This document shows, one piece after another, positions 11,086 to 20,163 of a stretch of DNA of 64,000 nucleotides. The DNA comes from Acrocarpospora corrugata. GTDB lineage: Bacteria; Actinomycetota; Actinomycetes; Streptosporangiales; Streptosporangiaceae. The position numbers and the translations under genes were made by a program. Position 1 is the stretch's first letter; each line of letters begins with the position of its first letter. The DNA lies in assembly GCF_009687845.1 (NCBI RefSeq), contig NZ_BLAD01000054.1, positions 25,689 to 89,688 on the forward strand, read 5' to 3'. Below the pieces are notes generated by a model. The model was not told where the DNA came from, did not search any database, and saw only the letters and a list, made by a program, of their open reading frames with translations.

Positions 11086-12231
11086 TCAAACGACGCGGCG
11101 TCCCGCCTGCCACACCTGCGCCACCAGCGGAACTCCCGGGCGGTAGGCCAGGTGCACGTACGAGGGCGCGTCCAGGATGACAAGATCCGCGCGGCTGCCC
11201 GGCCGCAGCATCCCGACGTCGTCGCGGCGCAGCGCCGCCGACCCGCCCCGGGTCGCCGCCCGCACCGCCTCCAGCGGCGTCAGGCCCATCTCCCGTACGG
11301 CCAGGGCGACGCAGAACGGCATCGACGAGGTGAACGAGGATCCCGGATTGCAGTCCGTCGCCAGTGCCACCGTCACTCCCGCGTCCAGCAGCCGCCGCGC
11401 CTCCGGGTACGGCGACCGGGTCGAGAACTCGGCCCCCGGCAGCAGCGTGGCCACCACCCCGCTGGCGGCCAGCAGGTCCACGTCCGCGTCGGTCAGATGG
11501 GTGCAGTGGTCGGCCGAGGCCGCGCCCAGCTCGCAGGCCACCCGTACCCCCGGCCCCGGGCCCAGCTGGTTGGCGTGCACCCGGGCCTGCAGCCCCGCCT
11601 TCAGCCCCGCGGCCAGAATCTCCCTGCTCTGGTCCTCGTCGAACGCGCCCCGCTCACAGAACACGTCCACCCAGCGGGCGTACGGCGCGCAGGCGTCCAG
11701 CATCCGCCCGGCGACCAGCCGCACGTATGCATCGGGGTCGCCCTCCGGGACCACGTGGGCACCTAGAAAGGTGGTCTCCGGAGTGAACGCGGAGGCGATC
11801 TCCAGGGATCTGCGCTCGTCCTCGACCGTCAGGCCGTAACCGCTCTTGATCTCCATCGTGGTGGTGCCCTGAGCGATCATCTCGGCGACCAGCGCCGCCG
11901 TGTTCGCCGCCAGCGCGGGCGTGGTGGCCGCCCGGGTGGCCGCCACCGTGGTCCGGATACCGCCCGCCGAGTACGGCCGCCCCGCCATCCTGGCCGCGAA
12001 CTCGGCGGTGCGGTCCCCCGCGAAGACCAGATGGGCGTGACTGTCCACAAACCCCGGCAGAACCGCCCGCCCGTCCACGTCCACGTCACGATCGGCCAGC
12101 GGCGCGTCATCGGCCTCACCCACCCAGACCACCATGCCACCCTCGACGACCAGCGCGGCGCCGGCGATCTCCTCACGTTCCGGATCACCCGTGTAGAGCG
12201 ACCCGATCCCGCGGAACAGCGTTGCCGTCAT
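11086..12231 (-). CDS. hutI: Imidazolonepropionase HutI
   Basis: Third step of histidine degradation: hydrolysis of 4-imidazolone-5-propionate to N-formimino-glutamate. 381 residues, amidohydrolase-fold metalloenzyme. Metal ligands are visible as HAH in [14 protein letters not shown], His in LGAHVVPEG, and later ARVHANQLG and [12 protein letters not shown] 12231 starts 41 nt after hutF. hutI, hutF and the upstream amidohydrolase gene are co-directional and probably one operon. hutU lies 11 kb away on the same strand; hutH is not in the window. Confidence 0.95.
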   Translation of the reverse strand: MTATLFRGIGSLYTGDPEREEIAGAALVVEGGMVVWVGEADDAPLADRDVDVDGRAVLPGFVDSHAHLVFAGDRTAEFAARMAGRPYSAGGIRTTVAATRAATTPALAANTAALVAEMIAQGTTTMEIKSGYGLTVEDERRSLEIASAFTPETTFLGAHVVPEGDPDAYVRLVAGRMLDACAPYARWVDVFCERGAFDEDQSREILAAGLKAGLQARVHANQLGPGPGVRVACELGAASADHCTHLTDADVDLLAASGVVATLLPGAEFSTRSPYPEARRLLDAGVTVALATDCNPGSSFTSSMPFCVALAVREMGLTPLEAVRAATRGGSAALRRDDVGMLRPGSRADLVILDAPSYVHLAYRPGVPLVAQVWQAGRRVV

Positions 12232-12271
12232 CGCCCCATCCTGAAAGTCCGCACTCTGATTCCCGGGCCCG

Positions 12272-13612
12272 TCAGCCGCGGACCGTGTTGATGGCGTTTC
12301 GCAGCAGTGCGCCGACTTCGCCCAGTGTGTGTCTGCCGTCCTCGACGATCCGTCGGCCGCCCGAGACGACCGAACTGACGTCCGCCCCGGTCGCCGCGAA
12401 CACCACCGATTCCACCGCCGAACCGGCGGTCGCGCCAGCCATACGGACCGAGTCGAGCCGGACCGTGACCAGATCGGCGTGCGCGCCTTGCAGGAGGAAT
12501 CCGGCATCGGGGAAACCAAGTGACGCATGCCCCGCGGCGGTGGCGGCGTTCAGCAGTTCGGGGGCCGTCCAGTGGCCGCGCTCCTGGCTGGCCAGCCGCT
12601 CGTCCAGCTCGACCGCGCGTGCCTCCTCGAACAGGTCCACGACCGCGTGACTGTCGGAGCCGAGCGTGATCGGGCAGCCCGCCTCCAGCAGGCGGCGCGC
12701 CGGGCCGATGCCGTCGGCCAGGTCGCGTTCTGTGGTCGGGCACATGCAGACATGCGTACTGGAACCGGCCAGCAGCACCACGTCCACATCGGACAGGTGG
12801 GTGGCGTGCACCGCCGTCGAACGAGGGCCGAGCACCCCGTGCTCGTGCAGCACCCGGACCGGCGAGGCGGCGTACGCGGCCACGCAGGCGTCGTTCTCGG
12901 CCTGCTGCTCGGAGACGTGCGCGTGCAACGGCCCCGCGTGCCGGTGCGTGAACTCGACCACGGTCGGCATCTGCTCCGGTGGAACCGCGCGAACGGAGTG
13001 AATCGCCGCACCGATCTCCACATCCTCCTGACCGTGGTAGACGGCGGCCAACTCATCAGCGCGCTCCGCCCACCGCTCCGCGTTCCCATCCCCAAACCGG
13101 ACCTGCGGCCCTTTCAGCGCAGTCCCGAATCCGCCAGTCAGATAGCAGGTGTCCAGCAACGCGATCCGCAGCCCCGCCGCACGCGCGGCCTCCACCAGCG
13201 CGTGCCCCATCACATTCTGATCCTGGTACGGCGTGCCATCCGGCCCGTGATGCACATAGTGGAACTCGCCCACGGAGGTGATCCCGGCCAGCGCCATCTC
13301 GGCGTACACAGCCGTGGCCAGGGCGAGATAACTGTCCGGATCGAGGCGGGCGGCCACCGCGTACATCTGCTCCCGCCAGGTCCAGAACGACCCACGCTCA
13401 GCCTGGGTGTGACCACGCAACGCCCGGTGGAAGGCATGCGAGTGCGCATTAGCCAGGCCCGGAATGGTGAACCCCGGCAGGCGTACCGCGTCCGGCGGAG
13501 GGTCTGCGTGGCGGACGACGTCCACGATCCAGCGGTCGTCGACGGTGACCAGGACACCGGAGATGACCTCACCCGGCGGCAGCCAGGCCAGCTCACACCA
13601 ATACCTAGTCAT
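12272..13612 (-). CDS. hutF: Formimidoylglutamate deiminase HutF
   Basis: Converts N-formimino-L-glutamate to N-formyl-L-glutamate plus ammonia, the deiminase branch of histidine degradation. 446 residues; amidohydrolase fold with [14 protein letters not shown] (metal HxH), [21 protein letters not shown] and GSDSHAVVD. The N-terminus [16 protein letters not shown] is strongly family-like, fixing the start at ATG 13612. That start codon overlaps by 4 nt the stop of a degenerate copy of its own 5' end, described separately. HutF implies a downstream formylglutamate-cleaving enzyme; the adjacent M20 protein is the obvious candidate. Confidence 0.95.
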   Translation of the reverse strand: MTRYWCELAWLPPGEVISGVLVTVDDRWIVDVVRHADPPPDAVRLPGFTIPGLANAHSHAFHRALRGHTQAERGSFWTWREQMYAVAARLDPDSYLALATAVYAEMALAGITSVGEFHYVHHGPDGTPYQDQNVMGHALVEAARAAGLRIALLDTCYLTGGFGTALKGPQVRFGDGNAERWAERADELAAVYHGQEDVEIGAAIHSVRAVPPEQMPTVVEFTHRHAGPLHAHVSEQQAENDACVAAYAASPVRVLHEHGVLGPRSTAVHATHLSDVDVVLLAGSSTHVCMCPTTERDLADGIGPARRLLEAGCPITLGSDSHAVVDLFEEARAVELDERLASQERGHWTAPELLNAATAAGHASLGFPDAGFLLQGAHADLVTVRLDSVRMAGATAGSAVESVVFAATGADVSSVVSGGRRIVEDGRHTLGEVGALLRNAINTVRG

Positions 13613-13765
13613 CGAACATCCCCACACAGGACGTAAGAGATGACCGCGCCCGCCGAAGGCCAAGCAAACCCACACCAGTACTCAGTCATCGAGCGCCCCC
13701 GCACAAAACGTAGGAAATGACCACGCCCGGCGGAGCAAGGCCAGTTCGCAGCAGTACCCGGTCAT
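13609..13765 (-). repeat. Two degenerate tandem copies of the hutF 5' end (mini-ORF relay)
   Basis: Between the amidohydrolase stop and the hutF ATG lie two extra imperfect copies of the hutF leader and first ~25 codons, period 76-77 bp. ATG codons sit at 13765, 13689 and 13612 (hutF), each preceded by a GGGGATG-type purine run. The first copy is a 27-codon ORF (13682-13765) starting MTGYCCELA; the second is 26 codons (13609-13689) starting MTEYWCGFAW; hutF starts [10 protein letters not shown]. Every junction overlaps: amidohydrolase stop/ATG by 4 nt, first/second by 8 nt, second/hutF by 4 nt. Confidence 0.85.
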
Positions 13766-14919
13766 CGGGCATCCCCGCACAGGTCGGCCAGGACGTCGGC
13801 GAGGGCGGTGACGCCGGCCGCGCAGTCGTCGGGTTCGGCGAACTCGGCGGGCGAATGGGATACGCCTGTGGGGTTGCGGACGAACAGCATCGCGCTGGGG
13901 ATTCCGGCGGAGGCGAGGATGCCCGCGTCATGGCCGGCTCCTGTCGGCAGGATCGGCGCCGGGCCCCCGATCGTCGCCGCCAGGCGGTCGCGGAGCGCCG
14001 TCGGGAAGGTCACTTCTGGGGTCCAGGACTCGCAGACGACCTCCTGGCCTTCGGAGAGTTCGGCGACCAGGCGGCGGACCGCGCCCTCGTCGGGCCCGCG
14101 AGCGTCCAGCCAGGCCGAGACCAGGGACGGGATGGCGTTGGCGTTGTTCGGGCTGACCCTGACCTTGCCGAAGGTGGCCACCACACCGAACTGCTCGGCG
14201 ACCCGGCGGGCCGCCAGTACCGCGTGCGCGTAACTGAGCATCGGGTCGTCCCGGTCGGCGAGCGCGGTGGTGCCCGCGTGGTCTGCGGTGCCGCGGAAGT
14301 CGAACCGCCAGCGCCCGTGCGGCCAGATCGCGGCGGCCACCCCGACCGGCTCGGTGAGGTTCCTGCCCTGCTCGATGTGCAACTCGACGAACACCTTCAT
14401 CCGGGCGAGCGCTTTCTCGTCCCGGCCGAGCCCCACGGAATCACGGCCTTGGGCACGCAACACCTCAGCCAGCGTGCCGCCGTCATCTCCCGTCAGACCG
14501 CGCGCCCGTTCGGGCGGCAGGATTCCGGTCAGCAGCCGGGACCCGATACACGGCACCCCGAACCTGGCCCCCTCCTCGTCACTGAAACTGACGATCCCAA
14601 TCGGCCGACCCGGCTCAAACCCGCGCCCCCGGAGCACATCCACCGCCTGGAACGCCGACACGACCCCCAGCGGCCCATCGAACGCTCCCCCTTCACGCAC
14701 CGAGTCCAAATGACTCCCCGTAACAACCCCGGGCGTCCTGTCCGGATCCCCCCACCAGGCCCAGAGATTGCCGTTCCGATCCTCATACCGATCCAGCCCG
14801 CGCGCATCGGCCTCCTGCCCGAACCACTCCCGCAACTCCAGCTCAGACGACGACCACGCATCACGCCGGTAACCACCGGTCCGCACGTTCCGGCCAATCC
14901 CCGCAAGCACGTCGAGCAT
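13762..14919 (-). CDS. M20-family amidohydrolase (allantoate/N-carbamoyl-amino-acid type)
   Basis: Zinc peptidase-fold amidohydrolase, 385 residues, of the allantoate amidohydrolase / N-carbamoyl-L-amino acid hydrolase family. Metal and catalytic motifs: GSHLDSV, FSDEEGARFG, ELHIEQG, the dimerisation segment GTADHAGTT and the C-terminal SHSPAE. It sits immediately upstream of hutF and is coupled to the hutF leader copies by an ATGA overlap. I infer that it completes histidine degradation by cleaving N-formylglutamate, the step after HutF; a role in ureide or hydantoin catabolism cannot be excluded. First gene of the hut operon. Confidence 0.85.
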   Translation of the reverse strand: MLDVLAGIGRNVRTGGYRRDAWSSSELELREWFGQEADARGLDRYEDRNGNLWAWWGDPDRTPGVVTGSHLDSVREGGAFDGPLGVVSAFQAVDVLRGRGFEPGRPIGIVSFSDEEGARFGVPCIGSRLLTGILPPERARGLTGDDGGTLAEVLRAQGRDSVGLGRDEKALARMKVFVELHIEQGRNLTEPVGVAAAIWPHGRWRFDFRGTADHAGTTALADRDDPMLSYAHAVLAARRVAEQFGVVATFGKVRVSPNNANAIPSLVSAWLDARGPDEGAVRRLVAELSEGQEVVCESWTPEVTFPTALRDRLAATIGGPAPILPTGAGHDAGILASAGIPSAMLFVRNPTGVSHSPAEFAEPDDCAAGVTALADVLADLCGDAR

Positions 14920-14944
14920 CCTCCCACCTTACTGAATGACCCCA

Positions 14945-15802
14945 TTCAACAAAACGGCCACACCCCGACACGGCGACCTCGCCAGGGTCCGACTTGCCGT
15001 GGTTCTCCCACCCCAGCCCTCCCTAATCAGGGCTACCGGGTGTGCTTTCGGGCAGACTTGGTGCCGGTAGCCGCCGGGGGGTGAGCACTCCCCCTCCCTG
15101 GGCCCTTCGGGAGCCCTGATCAAAGATCGTGTCCCCTCCGGTCGGCCGGGAGAGTCGATCGCTGCTGGGATGTCGTGGTTCTCCCACCCTGGAGACAAGC
15201 TGTTTGGGGATGGCTGGACAGCCCCAGGTCAGAGCCTCGACCTAAGCTCTGACCTGCGGATATTCGGTCCGGGTGGTGGTGGAGTGTCTCACTGGTACCC
15301 ATTGGTAGCCGCTGTGGCTCACTACTCGCGGGCCACACACGGGCCAGATTCGGCGGGCGTATTGCCTGTTCACGCGGCCGATCTCGAACGGGAGTCTACG
15401 TCGTTGCCGGGGACGGGTGCCGGATAGCTTGCCCAACCCGGGGTGTCCGGGCGGCGGGGACCATCGTGTGTCAGTTCGCTCGGTGGTGTCCGGGGTTCGT
15501 CGCTCGGCCTTCGGCTGCTCGCGTGTGGGTGGCTTGTGCCACAGTGCTGCCAGCTCCCGATAGCTGCCTGGGTCCGGGGCCTTTCAGGCGGGTTCCGTCA
15601 AGCGCGGCTTCGCGTGTACCTTCGCCGGTGACCTTCCACCGTCAGTGGTTGTCCTACCTGTGCAGCCGTGCTTGATGAGTTCCGCCTGACCCCGGATGAT
15701 CGGGCGGCGGGTGCAGGCTTACGGCGAGAACCATACGGATTTGTCGGTGCGGGCAGAGTGATCGCCGAACTCGCCGTATGCAGGACCAGCTGCCTCCTCG
15801 GG
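14945..15802. other. Gene-free structured region between hut operon and decayed island
   Basis: About 860 bp without a convincing gene. It holds two inverted copies of a short repeat (14999, 15175); nested inverted repeats, AATCAGGGCT at 15025 with AGCCCTGATC at 15112 and inside them GGCTACCGG at 15031 with CCGGTAGCC at 15064, which share bases and so cannot both form; and an 11-bp perfect hairpin with a 10-nt loop at 15225-15256. Short frames around 15240-15680 have no family resemblance. Confidence 0.5.
14999..15190 (-). repeat. Short dispersed repeat, two copies in minus orientation
   Basis: Copies at 14999-15014 and 15175-15190. On the minus strand each reads GGGTGGGAGAACCACG (the first preceded by an extra G) and is followed by a similar GRCAWS stretch. 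The same motif recurs three times in plus orientation at 18.56-18.75 kb. Confidence 0.7.
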
Positions 15803-17123
15803 CTACTTTGCACCCAAGCGCACCGTGGCATACTCGGCAAACTCTCGGCTGGTCACCGAGGGTCCGCGCGCGGACAACTCCTGGCGGAACGTCCGCAGCA
15901 AATGCTCGGCACGCTCCGTGTCCACGTGGTCCGCGAGCAGGTCCACCACGCGCCGGGCTGTCGCGCAGCCCTCGTCCACCCGGCCGCATCGCAGCTGTGC
16001 GGTGGCCACGCGCCCCAGCCAGGTCGCCCTGTCGCGGGGGTATCGCTCCCCGCATGCGGTGGTCGCGGCCACCAGTTCGCGCTCGGCGCTCTTGTAATCC
16101 CCCATGTCGTAGAGCGCCCGGCCAAGCCGTGCGGCAATCCTGGGCTCGTCCACCCAGTAAGCCCAAGGCGGCGCGTCACCGGTGACGGCTCGGTTGAGCA
16201 GTCCGGTCGCGCGACCTAGCGCCGCTCGTGCGGTGTCCTGGTTGCCTACCTTGGCGTAGGCCCTGCCTACCCGGGCCCACGCCATCGCCTGTACGGCCTC
16301 CGGCGTCCGGGCCGACTCAGTGGCTGCCAGATCCATGAGCCGGGTCGCGTCGTCCAGGCGGCCGGTCGAGTATGCCTGCGCGCCCATGAAGCCCACGATG
16401 TTCACGCCCATAGCCCGGTCCCCGGTCGCGGCCGTGGCCCGAAGCGCGGCCAGGTAGTACTTTTGGCCAGCGGCGTGTCGCCCGCTGTCTGCGGCGGCCC
16501 ACCCGGCGAGGCGAGCTATTTCGGCGGCGGCTCCGTACAACCCACGCCCGACGTCTTGCTGTAGCTGCCGTTCTTGATTAAGTCGGCCACGTACCGAAAG
16601 TCGGCGTGCAGCGCATCGAGAAGCATCGCACCGCCGCGCTCATCGTCCATACGGCGACGAGTGGCGATCAGGTTGTCCAACTCGTCGAGTAGAGCGTGGC
16701 CAACGTGACGCCCGCCCTGCTGGGCGGCAATCCAAGGCTCAGGATTGGTTCGCCATTCGTATGCCGGGAGCAGGAGTTCCGCGCCAGCGAGGATGAGGAA
16801 TTCTCGGCGATCCATAGCGGCCCCCTCTGCGACGGTATCCAGCGTTCTGACTGTGCCGTCCCGGTCCCACTTCTCAGTGACCCACGTGTCCGTCCCGGTG
16901 GGAAGCCAGTTCGGCCAGGCGGTCCGTACGTCGTGGGGAATCTCGAACAGAGCACGTAGGACCTGCTGAGCGGCTGCATCTGGGGTGACGCCATGCTCCC
17001 AGCGCGTCACCGTCTTGCGGGTGGTGCCAAGTCCCCGGCCGCGCATGAGCATGCCAGGGCTTCCTGTGACCAGCCTCGCTGTTGCCGAGCGGCGACGAGC
17101 GGGTGCCGTACTGGTTCGGTCAT
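15803..17123 (-). pseudogene. Frameshifted XRE-family HTH/TPR regulator
   Basis: Remnant or frameshifted form of an actinomycete XRE-type regulator with an N-terminal helix-turn-helix and a long TPR-like C-terminus. Reading starts at ATG 17123 behind a good AGGAGG. The HTH begins AARQQRGWSQEALA, then the frame is lost near 17055; in another frame it resumes MLMRGRGLG and TRKTVTRWEHGVTP. A second loss occurs near 16545: the frame reading NGSYSKTSG must shift to continue GLYGAAAEIARLAGWAA. One missing base at each point restores a single ~440-residue protein. Two independent -1 shifts suggest decay, or two sequencing errors. Confidence 0.8.
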
Positions 17124-17211
17124 GGGTGACCCCTCCTGACCCCTACCTGACCCTGCTGTCCCTCGGGATGACCCCCCGCTGACCTCTAGCGTCACATGCC
17201 CGTTCTGCCTG

Positions 17212-17221
17212 TCACTAGTGA
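17212..17221. promoter_or_regulatory. Palindrome upstream of the XRE pseudogene
   Basis: TCACTAGTGA is a perfect 10-bp palindrome 89 nt upstream of the start codon. It overlaps a wider inverted pair TCACAT (from 17192) / ATGTGA (from 17221). This is a possible autoregulatory operator; no functional evidence. Confidence 0.3.
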
Positions 17222-17492
17222 TGTGAGGGTCCTGCGACACGCAGCGTGATTGCACAACACGCCGCATTTATTGGACCACAACAAAGGGCCTATGCCGAAA
17301 AGCAGCGGGTCCGGCTGGCGCTGCGAACGACCAGACGGACCCTTGCTCGCACGTGGAGGTGCGAACCGTGAACGAGTTTAGGGGGCGGCATGGCCGTCGT
17401 AGACGGGGCAGCCGTCAGGAAGATCAACGCGCGATCAATCTCATGATGATCAATCTCGTGATCACTGCATGCATCATGAACGGTGCTCACGG

Positions 17493-18429
17493 CTATTCCT
17501 CTTCCCGGCCCAGCGCCCGCAGCACGCTCGCCAGGTTGCTCCGACTGGCCAGCGTGTCGGGGTGCTCCTCACCCAGAACCCGGCGGCGGACCTCCAGCAC
17601 GGCCCGGGTCTCGGTCTCGGCCTCCGCCAACCGGCCCAGATCCCCCAGCACGCTCGCCAGGTTGCTCCGGCTGGCCAGCGTGTCGGGATGCTCCTCACCC
17701 GACCTCTGCCTGCGGAAAATTACGGCGATACGCCAGACGTGTTCGGCAAGGTGATAGCGGCCCTGACGGTCGGCAGTAGAGGCGATCTGGTCGGCGTCGT
17801 CGGGATGGTAGACGTGCGTGAGGGCGGTCCGGATCAGCGGCTCCGGGGTGTGGGCCAGAGGGCCTTGTGCTTGCTGGGTGGCGTCCACGAGATAGTCGAA
17901 GACCACGACATGACCCCCGGCCCCGTTCTCCTCCTCGCCTTCGGCCTCGGGCATGGGCGTCAGCAGGGCGGTGGTGGCACGCCGCAGCTGGGTCGCCCAC
18001 GCCCACGCGGCTTCCAATGGTTCGGGTCGTAGCCGGTGGCCGCCTCTGGCGTCCAGGTAGGTGGTGTGGAGTTCCTCGATCAGAGCGCGGGGGGCGGGGT
18101 TGATGTATCCGGCGCGGCGGCAGTCGATGGCGGCGGCGACCAGAGCGGCACCACGCGGGTTGACCCCCACATCCCAAGCATTCTCATAGTCGCGTCGGAG
18201 TCCGGGCCGGAGGCCAGGTATTCGGCGATGCCGAACTCCTCGGCCCGCTGGATGGCTGAGGCGATGCGGGCGTCCCAAGTGCGCGTCTGGGCGCGTTCCA
18301 GTTCGCGCCGCCGATGGCCCACGGGCTGGTCACCTTGAAAGTGGTGAGAACGGTGGCGGCGGTGCCCAACGCGGCTAAACCCACCACAGTGATCAATACG
18401 CGATGCTCCTGCCACCGGCCCATAGCCAT
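17493..18429 (-). pseudogene. Frameshifted membrane-anchored TPR (kinesin light chain-like) protein
   Basis: Three consecutive frames are needed to read this gene. From ATG 18429 (GAAGGGGCGG upstream): MAMGRWQEHRVLITVVGL, a membrane anchor up to SPWAIGG; then a shift near 18305 into ELERAQTRTWDARIASAIQR and EEFGIAEYLASGPDSD; then a second shift near 18190 into DYENAWDVGVNPRGAALVAA and on to two C-terminal TPR units of 42 residues (EEHPDTLASRSNLASVL). The TPR units are a 126-bp direct repeat in the DNA. The protein stops right after the second unit, so the repeat array is probably also truncated. Function unknown; related actinomycete proteins are not characterised. Confidence 0.7.
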
Positions 18430-18560
18430 GATGCCGCCCCTTCGCCCGTGACCGGAGATTCGCACGCCGAACAGAAGACGAATAGCCGGACGGTGTCGTT
18501 GACACCCAACCGTCACTGCGGCGACCCGATCAGCCGTACCAGCAAGGAGCGCCGCCCCTT

Positions 18561-18750
18561 GGGTGGGAGAAGCACGTCTACCCGGCGAAGCCGACATCGT
18601 CGCCACGGTGACCATGGGGGGTGGGCGGAGGCCCGCATCGAAACAAGGGGTGGGTGGGAGAACCATGACAAGCCGCAACGCCCAATCCACACCACCGCCA
18701 CGGCGGAGACGGGCAGCCCGAGGAGAGCAAGCGGCGGGTGGGAGAACCGC
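18561..18750 (+). repeat. Short dispersed repeat, three copies in plus orientation
   Basis: Copies at 18561-18576, 18652-18666 and 18736-18750 with core GGGTGGGAGAASC, spaced 91 and 84 bp. They lie in the 326-bp gap (18430-18755) between the TPR pseudogene and the SDR gene, which otherwise holds no gene. Same motif, opposite orientation, as at 15.0-15.2 kb. Confidence 0.7.
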
Positions 18751-18755
18751 TCCGA

Positions 18756-19445
18756 TCAGTTCACTGGGCCCGGTGAAGGGCGGAGGGTTAGTTCGGTGAG
18801 GTGGGCGTCGGGGGGCATGGAGGCTGCTGTCAGGACGGCGCGGGCGACGGAGTCCGGGGTCAGGTAGTGGTCTGGCTCGAATTCGCCGCCCTCCTGTTTG
18901 CGGACTTCGCGTTGCATGTCGGTGGCGATGCGGCCGGGGTAGATCGTGGTTACCCGGATGCCGTGGGGTTCCTCCTCCAGGCGGAGGACGTCGGCGAAGG
19001 CGCGGAGTGCGAATTTGCTGGCGGCGTAGGAGACCCAGCCGGGGTGGGCGCGCAGTCCGGCGCCGGAGTTGATCAGCACGACGTGGCCGCGGGTGGCGCG
19101 GAGTTCCGGCAGGAGGAGGCGGGTGAGTTCGGCGACCGCGATGACGTTCAGTTCGTAGGTGTTGCGCCACACTTCGGCGGGCGTGTCCTCGATGCTGCCG
19201 AGCCGTACCACCCCCGCGCTGTGCACCAGCAGATCCACCCGCCCGATCCCGGCCACGTCGAACGGGCTGAGCGCGGTGAGGTCCACGGGCAGCGGCCGGG
19301 CGCCGAGTTCGGAGCACATCAGGTCCAGCCCGGATCCCCCGCGCCCGCCGAGAACGAGGTCGTAGTCGGGGGCCAGGGCGCGGGCGATGGCCGCCCCGAG
19401 ACCACGTGAGGCGCCGGTGACCAGGGCTGTTGGGCGTTCGCTCAT
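18756..19445 (-). CDS. Short-chain dehydrogenase/reductase
   Basis: NAD(P)-dependent oxidoreductase of the classical SDR family, 229 residues. Rossmann glycine motif TGASRGLG near the N-terminus, substrate-side Ser in LINSGAG, catalytic YAASK, then the PGRIATDM segment after the active site. Substrate unknown. Divergently transcribed from the padR-like gene; the 55-bp gap holds a perfect 14-bp palindrome, so it is probably a target of that regulator. Confidence 0.9.
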   Translation of the reverse strand: MSERPTALVTGASRGLGAAIARALAPDYDLVLGGRGGSGLDLMCSELGARPLPVDLTALSPFDVAGIGRVDLLVHSAGVVRLGSIEDTPAEVWRNTYELNVIAVAELTRLLLPELRATRGHVVLINSGAGLRAHPGWVSYAASKFALRAFADVLRLEEEPHGIRVTTIYPGRIATDMQREVRKQEGGEFEPDHYLTPDSVARAVLTAASMPPDAHLTELTLRPSPGPVN

Positions 19446-19474
19446 GCCGGCCAGTTTATCGCGTTGACGTGATC

Positions 19475-19488
19475 ATACAAATTTGTAT
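19475..19488. promoter_or_regulatory. Candidate PadR operator
   Basis: ATACAAATTTGTAT is a perfect 14-bp palindrome in a strikingly AT-rich patch of the SDR/padR intergenic region, 13 bp upstream of the padR ATG and 30 bp upstream of the SDR ATG. PadR proteins commonly bind AT-rich dyads at their own promoters. Confidence 0.65.
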
Positions 19489-19500
19489 ATAAATTTGAGC

Positions 19501-20031
19501 ATGTCGTCCACCCGGATCCTGATCCTCGGTACCCTGCTCGACGGCCCCCTGCACGGATACGAAGTCCGCCGCCGCCTCGAACTCTGGGGCGCCAGCCACT
19601 GGGCCAACGTCGCCTTCGGCTCGATCTACCACGGCCTGGCCAAGATGGCGGACGAGGGCCTGCTGACAGTGATCGAACAGGGCAAGGGCGGCAAGACCAG
19701 CTACGAACTCACCGAAGACGGCCGGATGGAGTTCCAACGCCAGCTGCTCACCTACTGGTGGGAGATCCGGCCCATCGTGGACCCGTTCCAGGTCGCGCTC
19801 ACCTTCATGAACCGCCTGGCCCCCGCCGATCTGGTGGTCGCCATGGAGGCCAGAGCCGAACAACTCCGCGCGGCCATCTCGATGACCGAGCGCGCCCTCG
19901 GCGGGAAGCAGGCGTTCGGCGCGCCCCGCCATGTGGACGAGTGCCTGCGACTCAATACGGCCCAGCTGACCGCCCAGCTCACCTGGGTGAACGAGGCGGT
20001 CGGCCGGGTGAAGAACGGGGAGCTTCCCTAG
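19501..20031 (+). CDS. PadR-family transcriptional regulator
   Basis: Winged-helix repressor, 176 residues. N-terminal PadR domain: RILILGTLLDGPLHGYEVRR, wing region GSIYHGLAKMADEGLL and YELTEDGRMEFQ; the C-terminal half is helical and likely mediates dimerisation (Vir_act_alpha_C type). Start at ATG 19501; an in-frame TTG at 19483 lies inside the palindrome and is unlikely. Located between the divergent SDR gene and a DrrAB-like ABC exporter. PadR proteins often repress such exporters and respond to the exported drug, so control of both neighbours is a reasonable inference. Confidence 0.9.
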   Translation: MSSTRILILGTLLDGPLHGYEVRRRLELWGASHWANVAFGSIYHGLAKMADEGLLTVIEQGKGGKTSYELTEDGRMEFQRQLLTYWWEIRPIVDPFQVALTFMNRLAPADLVVAMEARAEQLRAAISMTERALGGKQAFGAPRHVDECLRLNTAQLTAQLTWVNEAVGRVKNGELP

Positions 20032-20073
20032 CCTCGGGAATAGCCCCCGGAAATGTCGGTGGCGGCAGGCAGG

Positions 20074-20163
20074 ATGAAGGCATGCCGGCAGCGAAAACCC
20101 CTTGACCCTCACACCAGGTCAACCCTCATGCTGGCGATTCCCCTGAATTCGGAGAAAATATGA
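20074..20163 (+). CDS. Possible 29-residue leader peptide of the ABC exporter
   Basis: An ATG at 20074 behind GGCAGGCAGG opens a 29-codon frame (MKACRQRKPLDPH...) whose TGA overlaps the ABC ATPase start codon (ATGA). Arg/Lys-rich, with no known family. It could be a translationally coupled leader or chance; position and overlap are the only support. The frame also contains the everted pair TTGACC (20102) / GGTCAA (20117). Confidence 0.3.
   Translation: MKACRQRKPLDPHTRSTLMLAIPLNSEKI

Noticed and set aside
15242..15675. Short frames in the gene-free region near 15.2-15.7 kb
   Set aside because: No start signals of quality, Arg-rich random composition, and overlap with inverted repeats.
17368..17754. 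Small plus-strand frame starting GTG behind GGAGG (residues begin VNEFRGRHGRRRRGSR)
   Set aside because: The Shine-Dalgarno is good, but the frame soon runs antisense through the TPR repeat and matches nothing known; the local GATCAATCTC direct repeat may be what is notable there.
14945..18755. Island considered as a prophage or insertion sequence
   Set aside because: No integrase, transposase or tRNA target site, and the flanking repeats are too short for terminal repeats of a known element.
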